The notes below the pieces were generated by a model, which was given only the letters and a program-made list of their open reading frames with translations, made no database searches and was not told the DNA's origin. This document shows positions 1-5,619 of a stretch of 9,775 nt of DNA, piece after piece. Made by a program: the position numbers and the translations under genes. Location: contig JAGOGU010000042.1 in assembly GCA_017996515.1 (NCBI GenBank), forward strand, positions 1 to 9,775, given 5' to 3'. Every line of letters begins with the position of its first letter. The first letter of the stretch is position 1. Source of the DNA: Allobrachymonas sp. Its GTDB lineage: Bacteria > Pseudomonadota > Gammaproteobacteria > Burkholderiales > Burkholderiaceae_C.

Positions 1-546
1 TTCGATGATGGTGGGGCCGGCTTGCAAAGGCTCCAGCACACCGCCCAGGCCCACACCACCGCTCAGGTGCACGTTTTTGCCCACTTGGGCGCAGCTGCCC
101 ACGGTGGCCCATGTATCGACCATGGTGCCTTCATCCACATAGGCGCCGATATTGACGTAGCTGGGCATGAGGATGGCACCTTTGGCGATGAAGCTGCCGC
201 GGCGTGCCACGGCAGGCGGCACTACACGCACGCCGGTGGCTTGCAACTCGGCCTCGCTCATGCCGCCGAATTTGGTGGGCACTTTGTCGAAAAAGGTCAG
301 GTCGCCTGCCTGCATCAAAGTATTGTCGCGCAGGCGAAAAGACAGCAGCACTGCTTTTTTGATCCACTGGTGCACCGTCCATTGGCCGACGCCTTCGCGT
401 GTGGCGATGCGCAGGCGGCCTGCATCCAGCTCGGCCAGCACATGCTCGACAGCGTCGCTGATTTCTTTGGGGGCAACAGCGGCTGTGATGTTGGTGCGGT
501 TTTCCCAAGCGTTATCGATGATGGATTGCAATTGATCGGTGTTCAT
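1..546 (-). CDS. dapD: 2,3,4,5-tetrahydropyridine-2,6-dicarboxylate N-succinyltransferase, N-terminal part (cut by left edge)
   Basis: DapD transfers a succinyl group from succinyl-CoA to tetrahydrodipicolinate, the committed acylation step of the succinylase route to meso-diaminopimelate and lysine; it is cytosolic and works as a trimer. The first 182 residues are visible, opening [17 protein letters not shown]. An alpha-helical N-terminal domain with [18 protein letters not shown] (about residues 54-71) is followed by FFDKVPTKF. From about residue 108 comes left-handed beta-helix hexapeptide-repeat sequence, including the family signature [17 protein letters not shown] (138-154) and [13 protein letters not shown]. 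Family members are about 274 residues, so roughly 90 C-terminal residues lie beyond position 1. The ATG at 546 is preceded by AAAAGGAA (556-563) about 10 bases upstream. dapC lies 120 bases upstream on the same strand, so both steps sit together. Identification is very secure. Confidence 0.97.
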   Translation of the reverse strand, partial: MNTDQLQSIIDNAWENRTNITAAVAPKEISDAVEHVLAELDAGRLRIATREGVGQWTVHQWIKKAVLLSFRLRDNTLMQAGDLTFFDKVPTKFGGMSEAELQATGVRVVPPAVARRGSFIAKGAILMPSYVNIGAYVDEGTMVDTWATVGSCAQVGKNVHLSGGVGLGGVLEPLQAGPTIIE

Positions 547-602
547 GAAAAAGCGTTCCTTTTAAAGCAACAAGAAATGGACACTCAGCGAGTGATTGTG
601 TT

Positions 603-631
603 TATGTATCTGTTTTGGGAGTGGTTGGCAA
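603..631 (-). promoter_or_regulatory. possible sigma70 promoter for dapD
   Basis: On the minus strand, TTGCCA (626-631, five of six matches to the -35 consensus) is separated by 17 bases from TACATA (603-608, a weak -10). It lies in the dapC-dapD gap, about 57 bases before the dapD start. The -35 overlaps a small perfect hairpin, TTGGCA/TGCCAA with a 4-base loop, at 625-640. The -10 is poor and dapD could equally be transcribed from upstream of dapC, so this is only a candidate. Confidence 0.25.
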
Positions 632-666
632 AGCTGCCAAGCAAAACTATCCATGCCGCCGTGCAT

Positions 667-1890
667 TTAGGCCGTTGCGCCTCGTATGCCTTTGACAAAT
701 GCGCGAATGCGTTGCGCCGCTTCCAGGCAGGCGGCTGGCTCGGCCACCAATGCCATGCGGATGCGGCCTGCGCCGGGATTATGGCCTTGCGCCTCGCGGG
801 CGAGAAAACTGCCCGGCAGCACGGTGACATTGTATTGCTCGTACAAATCGCGTGCGAAGGCGGTATCAGAACCCACGCAGCATGTGCCGATATGTGCCCA
901 CAGGTAAAAACCGGCATCGGGCAGTTGCACGTCCAGCACTTCGGCCAGCAGCGGGGTGATTTGCTCGAATTTTTCGCGGTACAGGCGGCGGTTTTCGAGC
1001 ACGTGTGCTTCATCACTCCAGGCGGTTGCGCTGGCAGCCTGCACCACGGGGTTCATGGCGCTGCCATGGTAGGTACGATAAAGCAAAAACCGTTTGACCA
1101 ATTGCGCATCGCCCGCCACAAAGCCGCTACGCAGGCCCGGCACATTGCTGCGCTTGGACAGGCTGGTAAACATCAGCATGTTCTTGAAATTGCTGCGCCC
1201 CAATTGCTGTGCGGCTTGCAGGCCCCCCAGGGGAGGCTCGTCGCGGAAATAGATTTCGCTGTAGCACTCGTCGGATGCGATGACAAAGCCGTATCTGTCT
1301 GACATGGCAAACAGCTTTTGCCATTCGGCCAAAGGCATGACCGCACCGGTGGGATTGCCCGGCGAGCACACATACAGCAGCCGCGTGCGTTGCCAGACGG
1401 ATTCGGGCACGCTGTCCCAGTCCACGGCAAAGTTGCGAGCGGGTACGCTGGGTGCAAAGAAGGGCGTTGCCCCGCCCAGCAGGGTTGCGCCTTCGTAGAT
1501 TTGATAGAAGGGGTTGGGGCATACCACCACGGCATCGCTTTGCGTGGGGTTGAGCACGGCCTGGGCAAAGGCAAACAGGGCTTCGCGCGAGCCGTTGGTG
1601 GGCAGTACCTGCGCTGCCGCATCAACGGTGATGCCATAGCGTCGTTGCAACCAGTCGGCACAGGCTTGGCGCAAGGCTGGCGTGCCGGCTGTAGCCGGGT
1701 AGCCTGCCAGCCCGTCAGTGTGGGTGATGGCATCGCACAGCGCCTGCTGGATGAAGAGCGGCGTGGCATGGCGCGGCTCGCCAATGCCCAAGCTGATGGC
1801 ACCATAAGCGGGGTTGGGCGTGACGCCCGCAAACAGTTGGCGCAGCCGTTCGAAGGGATAGGGCTGTAACAGGTCGAGACGCGGATTCAT
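667..1890 (-). CDS. dapC: succinyldiaminopimelate aminotransferase (class I/II PLP enzyme)
   Basis: DapC transfers an amino group from glutamate to N-succinyl-2-amino-6-ketopimelate, the step after DapD in diaminopimelate synthesis; it is cytosolic. The 407-residue protein is full length for a fold-type I aminotransferase. It opens MNPRLDLLQPYPFERLRQLF, as DapC proteins do. Visible motifs are LGIGEPRH (34-41), GLAGYPATAGTPALR (60-74, the region that closes the active site), SPGNPTG (176-182) with the PLP-contacting Asn179, and SDECYSEIYF (206-215) with the pyridine-nitrogen Asp. SLSKRSN (243-249) carries the Schiff-base Lys246, and GRIRM near 375 carries the substrate carboxylate-binding Arg. 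The ATG at 1890 fits the family N-terminus, but no clear Shine-Dalgarno precedes it. The adjacent dapD supports the specific DapC call over other class I aminotransferases. A strong hairpin with a T-tract lies just upstream (1923-1958). Confidence 0.93.
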   Translation of the reverse strand: MNPRLDLLQPYPFERLRQLFAGVTPNPAYGAISLGIGEPRHATPLFIQQALCDAITHTDGLAGYPATAGTPALRQACADWLQRRYGITVDAAAQVLPTNGSREALFAFAQAVLNPTQSDAVVVCPNPFYQIYEGATLLGGATPFFAPSVPARNFAVDWDSVPESVWQRTRLLYVCSPGNPTGAVMPLAEWQKLFAMSDRYGFVIASDECYSEIYFRDEPPLGGLQAAQQLGRSNFKNMLMFTSLSKRSNVPGLRSGFVAGDAQLVKRFLLYRTYHGSAMNPVVQAASATAWSDEAHVLENRRLYREKFEQITPLLAEVLDVQLPDAGFYLWAHIGTCCVGSDTAFARDLYEQYNVTVLPGSFLAREAQGHNPGAGRIRMALVAEPAACLEAAQRIRAFVKGIRGATA

Positions 1891-1922
1891 GGTTGGAGGC
1901 AGGTGAGCGAGCGCGTGCGATC

Positions 1923-1958
1923 AAAAAAAGAAGCTGGCATTGTACGAGCCAGCTTCTT
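1923..1958 (-). terminator. rho-independent terminator (or dapC leader hairpin)
   Basis: A perfect 11-bp inverted repeat, AAGAAGCTGGC (1928-1938) and GCCAGCTTCTT (1948-1958), with a 9-base loop, is followed on the minus strand by a run of seven Ts (1923-1929, two of them part of the stem). This is a textbook intrinsic terminator for leftward transcription coming from the lapA-like gene. It ends only 32 bases before the dapC ATG, so it might instead act as an attenuator in a dapC leader. The poly-T is on the minus side only; no matching T-run exists on the plus strand side. Confidence 0.8.
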
Positions 1959-1962
1959 GTTA

Positions 1963-1991
1963 CGCATAAACGGACGGTATAGGGTTATCAA
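1963..1991 (-). promoter_or_regulatory. weak candidate promoter upstream of dapC
   Basis: Minus-strand TTGATA (1986-1991, five of six matches to -35) lies 17 bases from TATGCG (1963-1968, only the first three bases match a -10). If used, the transcript would begin near the hairpin at 1923-1958 and carry it as a leader. An alternative -10-like TACAAT sits in the hairpin loop (1939-1944) but lacks a good -35. dapC needs a promoter somewhere here if the hairpin terminates upstream transcription, but this assignment is speculative. Confidence 0.2.
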
Positions 1992-2011
1992 ATGCCGCCT
2001 GAAGACCTTTG

Positions 2012-2104
2012 TCATTTAACTTTGGGCTGGGCAGGAGGGCTGCGCCTTGGAACCTTGTTCGAATCTTCAGGGGGCTTATACATGATGCATTTTGTGGTTG
2101 GTGT
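2012..2104 (-). other. open in-frame continuation after the lapA-like stop codon (30 codons)
   Basis: Immediately after the TAA at 2105-2107, the same reading frame stays open for 30 codons and then meets TGA at 2012-2014. The translated tail is rich in Pro, Lys and Arg and contains an internal ATG (2083) followed by YKPPEDSNKVPRRSPPAQPK. It resembles a disordered basic C-terminal tail. It could be a relic of a longer lapA-like gene, an unrecognised 23-codon ORF, or chance. No ribosome binding site precedes the internal ATG. I do not claim it is translated. Confidence 0.3.
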
Positions 2105-2623
2105 TTAGTTGATGGGCGATGTGCTGTTGCCCGAGGTAGCGGCAGCCTGGCTGGCGTTACGCTCCAGCCGGTCTTCCAGTTCGCCCATGTAGGCGGCCAA
2201 AATATTGCCGCTGTTTTCAATATTGGCACGCAGTTCGCGTTGCAGGGTATGCAGTTGTTCCTGTACAAGTTGTTGTGATTGTGCGGTGCGCGCCTGAAAG
2301 TCGGTTTCGATGCGCTCGATCATGTTGCGCAGTTCGGTAAAACGGCTGATTTCAGCCTTGTCGGTCAATTCGCGTTGGGTTTTCATTTCTTTGGCGTGTG
2401 CCCGTGTTTCAAGCAGCAAGGTGGTTTGCACGGCCAGCGCATAGGCGCCAAATACCACGATGGCAAGCAGCAGTAGCCCCAGCATGACCAGACCCAAAGG
2501 GCCTTGGGTTTGCAAAAAGCCGAGGTTCAAAACAGTGGTGCGTGCCAACTCGTTCCAGTTCAAGGAAACGAATGTGGCGACCAGAACACAAAAAATTAGC
2601 GTCAATAGGGTGCGGATGCGCAT
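2105..2623 (-). CDS. LapA/DUF1049-like small inner-membrane protein with long coiled coil
   Basis: A 172-residue protein with two hydrophobic helices (about 4-22 and 43-64) joined by a short loop containing LNWNELARTTVLNLGFL, then a long charged helical tail (about 70-158). The tail has heptad-like spacing and many Glu, Gln, Arg and Leu, and a Ser/Thr/Asn-rich end follows it. The two-helix hairpin plus cytosolic coiled coil resembles LapA (DUF1049) proteins, which in enterobacteria act with LapB on LpxC turnover and LPS assembly. Here neither lapB nor ihfB is adjacent, so a LapA role is only inferred. The ATG at 2623 is chosen because AGAAGGAAAA lies just upstream; a start nine codons earlier lacks a ribosome binding site. 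A stem-loop lies in its leader (2645-2673), and a terminator-like hairpin lies about 150 bases after its stop. Confidence 0.7.
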   Translation of the reverse strand: MRIRTLLTLIFCVLVATFVSLNWNELARTTVLNLGFLQTQGPLGLVMLGLLLLAIVVFGAYALAVQTTLLLETRAHAKEMKTQRELTDKAEISRFTELRNMIERIETDFQARTAQSQQLVQEQLHTLQRELRANIENSGNILAAYMGELEDRLERNASQAAATSGNSTSPIN

Positions 2624-2644
2624 GGTGTTTTCCTTCTCGTTCAA

Positions 2645-2673
2645 GTGCAAAACGCCCTGTCAGGCGTAAGCAC
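2645..2673 (-). other. stem-loop in leader of the lapA-like gene (possible weak terminator)
   Basis: A two-part inverted repeat: outer GTGC/GCAC arms (2645-2648 and 2670-2673) flank an inner ACGCC/GGCGT stem (2652-2656 and 2663-2667) with a 6-base loop. On the minus strand the inner stem is followed by TTTT. It sits 22-50 bases upstream of the lapA-like ATG and about 130 bases after the glycosyltransferase stop. It could weakly terminate the upstream pair or fold in the lapA-like leader. The rest of the 180-base gap (2624-2803) holds the Shine-Dalgarno sequence but no promoter I can support. Confidence 0.35.
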
Positions 2674-2803
2674 GGACATTATGGAGAAAAAAGGCTATCG
2701 AATGGTTAGACAGGCTGGCGAGGGTGTAACCATGTTCAAGCGCTTGGGGCCAACAGGCACGACGATGCGCTGTTGCTGGAGCGTGTGCTGCCTGTGGGCG
2801 TTT

Positions 2804-3598
2804 TTACGTATCCTGCACAGGCCGCAGCTTGCGGTAAATCAGCAAGGGCAGGCGCCAGATGAAGCCTGCCAGCAGGCGCAGATGCATCCAGGTGAGCAAG
2901 ATATTGTCTCGCAGGTACTGAAAGTGCGAAACGCCTCCTTGCGCGGTATCGATATAGCGCACAGGCGCTTGGATGTTGTATGCAGGAACGCCTGCCCAGG
3001 CCATGCGTACGGCGGCTTCGGGGTCGAAATCAAATCGGCGCATCCAGTGCTGGCTTTGCATGATGCGCATCAGCGGCGCAATGGGGTAGACGCGAAAGCC
3101 ATAGAGCGAATCGCCAATGCCGTGCCAAAGCGTTTCGAATTGCGCCCAGAAGTTGGAAATTTTGCGGCCATAGACACGCGCACGCGGTGCATCGGCCGCA
3201 AATATGGGCACGCCCAGCACCATGGCGCGAGGCTGTTCCTGCGATGCCTGCATGAATGTGGGGATCAGCGTGGCGGGGTGTTGCCCGTCCGAGTCCATGG
3301 TGAGGACGTGCGTATAGCCCAGTTGCTTGGCCTGTTGCAGGCCGTGCAGCACCGCGGCGCCTTTGCCGTTGTTGCGTGGCAGGGTAAGGATGCGCAAACC
3401 ATCATCGTTTTGCGCCATGTCTTGCAGCAGCGCAGGGCTTTCGTCGGTGCTGCCATCCACGACGACCCAGACCGGATTCCAGTATTGGCGAGCTGCACGC
3501 ACGGTTTCAACCACGATGGATCCGGGGTTGTAGCTCGGGATCAAAACCAGATGCGTGGCAGAGGCAACAGCAGAGGGAATCAAGGGGTCGTCAGCCAT
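2804..3598 (-). CDS. family 2 glycosyltransferase (dolichyl-phosphate mannosyltransferase-like GT-A)
   Basis: A 264-residue inverting GT-A glycosyltransferase that should move a sugar from a nucleotide- or lipid-activated donor to an unknown acceptor. Visible motifs in order are HLVLIPSYNPG (16-26, first strand and donor loop), VVVDGSTDES (45-54), NNGKGAAVLHGL (76-87) and MDSDGQHP (101-108) with the metal-binding DxD Asp102/Asp104. Further on come GDSLYGFRVYP (162-172) and RRFDFDPEAAVRMAW (187-201), typical of the acceptor and catalytic region. The C-terminal stretch about 231-258 is amphipathic to hydrophobic and may lie on the membrane, but there is no clear transmembrane domain. The ATG at 3598 overlaps the upstream acyltransferase stop by 8 bases (ATGGCTGA), implying translational coupling; an ATG at 3700 would add 34 atypical residues inside that gene. 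Sugar and acceptor are unknown. Confidence 0.88.
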   Translation of the reverse strand: MADDPLIPSAVASATHLVLIPSYNPGSIVVETVRAARQYWNPVWVVVDGSTDESPALLQDMAQNDDGLRILTLPRNNGKGAAVLHGLQQAKQLGYTHVLTMDSDGQHPATLIPTFMQASQEQPRAMVLGVPIFAADAPRARVYGRKISNFWAQFETLWHGIGDSLYGFRVYPIAPLMRIMQSQHWMRRFDFDPEAAVRMAWAGVPAYNIQAPVRYIDTAQGGVSHFQYLRDNILLTWMHLRLLAGFIWRLPLLIYRKLRPVQDT

Positions 3599-4430
3599 GC
3601 GAAGGAGTATCTGAGGTGAAATGGGCGGCTGCATTTTGCTCGAACATGCGGGCAATTTCGGCGGGCGCGTGCTGGTTGGGATCCATGCGTTGGCCGGCAT
3701 GCAGCGTAATGCGCAGGGGCAGCGCAGGAGGTTTGAATAACGGCCAGCGTTTGCCCAGATAGGGGGAACTCATGTGGATGAAAATTTCCTGGATGGGGGT
3801 GTTGCCGCGTTGCGCCATGATGGCGCATGCCGGGCTGCATGGATTGAGCGGGTGCTGGGTCGTGCGGGTGCTTTCCGGAAAAATCACCAAATGCGCGCCG
3901 TGCTGCAACTCATCACTGGCCTGGCGGATCATGTGCAGGGGCGAGGCATTGCTGACGTAATGGGCCAGACGCGTAGCCGCCCCGAACAGAATGTTGTCTT
4001 GCAAAGCTGCTTTCATGACGCACACGGTGTTGGGCAGATAGGCCATGAACAGCACCGCATCCATCAGCGAGGGATGGTTGGCGATGATGACTATTGAACG
4101 CTCATGGCGCACGGTTTCAAGGGCTTGCACGTCCAGCCGTATAAAACACAGCGCCTGCAAAATCCAGACGTAAAAGCGCATACCCAGAAAAATCAAGCCG
4201 CGACCGATGCGTCGCCGCACGTTTTTGGGCAAAGGAAACAGGCCAATCAGCAAAGCGAACGGGAACCATGTCAGGCACAAAGCAGCAAGCGAGCCCAAGC
4301 CAATCAGCATGGAAATGGGTGCATACAGGCGCAAAAACCATGAAGACATGGTTGCAGGTTTGCTACTGGCATTTGCTGAAGCGCCCCGGCTGGTGTTTGG
4401 CATGGAATGGTTGTTTTTGGCCTTGGACAT
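3591..4430 (-). CDS. lysophospholipid acyltransferase family protein (PlsC-like)
   Basis: A 279-residue membrane acyltransferase of the PlsC/LPLAT family, which moves an acyl chain from acyl-CoA or acyl-ACP to a hydroxyl such as that of lysophosphatidate. A hydrophobic segment (about 38-66) should anchor it. The catalytic HX4D motif is NHPSLMD (His119, Asp124). Motif III reads FPESTRT (184-190), with Ser in place of the usual Gly. The substrate block around 137-170 (VMKAALQDN, then NASPLHMIRQ) departs from classical PlsC, so the acceptor may not be lysophosphatidate. Start choice is uncertain: ATG at 4430, 4403 and 4349 are all possible, and none has a strong Shine-Dalgarno. I chose 4430 because a candidate promoter lies just upstream; the first 28 residues are polar and Ser/Asn-rich. 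The stop overlaps the glycosyltransferase start, so the two proteins probably act together on an envelope lipid. Confidence 0.85.
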   Translation of the reverse strand: MSKAKNNHSMPNTSRGASANASSKPATMSSWFLRLYAPISMLIGLGSLAALCLTWFPFALLIGLFPLPKNVRRRIGRGLIFLGMRFYVWILQALCFIRLDVQALETVRHERSIVIIANHPSLMDAVLFMAYLPNTVCVMKAALQDNILFGAATRLAHYVSNASPLHMIRQASDELQHGAHLVIFPESTRTTQHPLNPCSPACAIMAQRGNTPIQEIFIHMSSPYLGKRWPLFKPPALPLRITLHAGQRMDPNQHAPAEIARMFEQNAAAHFTSDTPSHG

Positions 4431-4458
4431 CGTTTGATCTGATGGCGAAGAAGCGCTC

Positions 4459-4486
4459 AGAATATCCGAGAAAAATACATTGGCAA
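4459..4486 (-). promoter_or_regulatory. candidate sigma70 promoter for the acyltransferase-glycosyltransferase pair
   Basis: On the minus strand TTGCCA (4481-4486, five of six) and TATTCT (4459-4464, four of six) are separated by 16 bases. The predicted start of transcription is near 4451, about 20 bases before the ATG at 4430. The location in the 168-base gap after yacG fits independent expression of the pair. No terminator with a convincing stem was found after yacG, so read-through from the pil-coaE-zapD-yacG block is also possible. Confidence 0.4.
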
Positions 4487-4531
4487 GCAGCGTTTGCTCG
4501 AATGAAGTGCAAGGTATTGTAAGCAAGTCGC

Positions 4532-4547
4532 TGTTTCAGCTGGAACA
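4532..4547. repeat. 16-bp near-perfect palindrome upstream of the candidate promoter
   Basis: TGTTTCAGCTGGAACA reads almost the same on both strands: arms TGTT/AACA and core CAGCTG are symmetric, and only one base pair (4536/4543) breaks the symmetry. It lies about 45 bases upstream of the candidate -35 at 4481-4486, in the yacG-acyltransferase gap. That is a possible position for a dimeric regulator site. It does not fit the LexA consensus (CTG-N10-CAG). One copy only was seen. Confidence 0.25.
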
Positions 4548-4598
4548 ATAGGCAGGGGCTGAAAGCAGGGCAGAGCCACTCAGAAAAGCACAAGTGCC

Positions 4599-4835
4599 TC
4601 AATCACGGGTGTCGTCGTGCAAGGAGTGTGCTTCATCGTCTGCCAGTGGGTCTTCGGGAGGTTGTGGCATGCGATAGCTTTCACTGGACCAGGCGCCCAA
4701 ATCAATCTGCTTGCAGCGGTGGCTGCAAAATGGGCGATAGGGATTGATGCTGGAGTCAAAAATACTGGACTTGCCGCATTGCGGGCAGGGCACGGTGCGC
4801 GGGGAGTTGGAGTGTGATGAACGGATAGACGGCAT
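4599..4835 (-). CDS. yacG: DNA gyrase inhibitor YacG (small zinc-binding protein)
   Basis: A 78-residue protein of the YacG family. E. coli YacG binds one zinc and inhibits gyrase by contacting GyrB. The four zinc ligands are all present: CPQCGK (Cys17, Cys20) and [17 protein letters not shown] (Cys37, Cys41), a CX2C...CX3C arrangement followed by the family signature CKx[16 protein letters not shown] and NPYRPFCS are also typical. The C-terminal part is acidic and looks disordered ([11 protein letters not shown]). The ATG at 4835 is chosen; a TTG five codons earlier is possible, and neither has a strong Shine-Dalgarno, so translation may depend on the upstream zapD, whose stop is 28 bases away. 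The zapD-yacG arrangement is common in proteobacteria. Confidence 0.95.
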   Translation of the reverse strand: MPSIRSSHSNSPRTVPCPQCGKSSIFDSSINPYRPFCSHRCKQIDLGAWSSESYRMPQPPEDPLADDEAHSLHDDTRD

Positions 4836-4863
4836 GGTGACAGAAAGCAAGTGAAGCAGGGGA

Positions 4864-5619
4864 TCAGGTACACAGCGTGAGTTGAAACTCGGCGTTTTCT
4901 TGATAAGGAACGAGATGCCCTTGGGCCTCTTGCTGCATCATGCGGATTGTCACAATCAGGCGATTGGCGCTGATTTCAGGAATCAGCGCAGATTCTGCAT
5001 CCATCTGCAGGCGCAAGAGTTGGAAGGTGCGGTTTTGCGGCAGATTCTGCTGGAAATTGCCCGCCTGCACCGTCATTTTGCTGGGCTGTCCGGTGCCACG
5101 CAGCAGTAGCAGCAGCAGCTTGATGCTGTTGCCGAGAGGGAGTAGATGCGCCATCCATTGCTGCAAATCTTCTTGCCGAACATGAGCAGGCTTGTGCTGC
5201 CAGGCATGGTAAGCGGGCAAATCAAATTCGCAGGTGCCGCCGGGAATGCTAATGCGGCTGCGGATGGCGGTGAGCCAATCGTTTTCGGTCAGGGAATGGC
5301 CGATTTTTCCGTCCAGTTGCTCAAGCTGGAGAAAGCAGTTTTGCACGTCATTCAGCGTTTGCAACAAGGGCGCTTCGGCAATGGCCGGATTGCCTTGGTA
5401 ACTGCTAAGGCGCTGTTTCTGGCGATCCAGATCGCGCATGATCTCGGGTTTGAGATCGGGTCGGCTGACCACATCGAGAATCTCGAACAGCGTGACCAAG
5501 GCGAAGTGGTTGTCGATAGGCTCGCTGCGTTGTTGCAGGCGCGTGAAACGGTCAAACAACCGCTCCAGCCTCAGCCAGGTGCGGATGCGTTCATTGAAGG
5601 GGTATTCGTACAGGATCAC
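4864..5619 (-). CDS. zapD: cell division protein ZapD (FtsZ-bundling factor)
   Basis: ZapD (YacF) binds the C-terminal tail of FtsZ and bundles its filaments, stabilising the Z-ring. The predicted 251-residue product matches the usual family length. It begins [18 protein letters not shown] after the initiator, exactly where the family starts. Other typical segments are [41 protein letters not shown] (start of the beta-domain) and [10 protein letters not shown] near the end. The start is a GTG at 5617-5619, preceded by AAAGGA (5628-5633) with an 8-base spacer. An upstream in-frame TTG at 5640 would add seven atypical residues. The start lies inside the end of coaE (29-base overlap), which implies coupled translation. 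yacG follows after 28 bases. Confidence 0.95.
   Translation of the reverse strand: MILYEYPFNERIRTWLRLERLFDRFTRLQQRSEPIDNHFALVTLFEILDVVSRPDLKPEIMRDLDRQKQRLSSYQGNPAIAEAPLLQTLNDVQNCFLQLEQLDGKIGHSLTENDWLTAIRSRISIPGGTCEFDLPAYHAWQHKPAHVRQEDLQQWMAHLLPLGNSIKLLLLLLRGTGQPSKMTVQAGNFQQNLPQNRTFQLLRLQMDAESALIPEISANRLIVTIRMMQQEAQGHLVPYQENAEFQLTLCT

Noticed and set aside
625..640. Perfect 6-bp hairpin (TTGGCA/TGCCAA) in the dapC-dapD gap as a terminator
   Set aside because: No T-run follows on either strand, so it is not an intrinsic terminator; it may be incidental.
22..1302. Long open frame (426 codons) on the plus strand
   Set aside because: It is antisense to dapD and dapC, spans their intergenic gap, and its His/Ala/Gly/Gln-rich translation matches no family I know. 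It arises from the codon bias of the real minus-strand genes.
2645..3619. Plus-strand open frame of 324 codons opposite the glycosyltransferase
   Set aside because: Antisense shadow. The opposite strand carries full glycosyltransferase motifs, and the plus frame has no recognisable domain.
4431..4526. TTG start for the acyltransferase adding 32 residues
   Set aside because: It would run through the candidate promoter region, lacks a Shine-Dalgarno, and the extra residues have no family support.
4588..4597. GCACAAGTGC followed by TTTT (minus strand) right after yacG, as a terminator
   Set aside because: Only 4 bp per arm with a 2-base loop, too small to fold as a real terminator.
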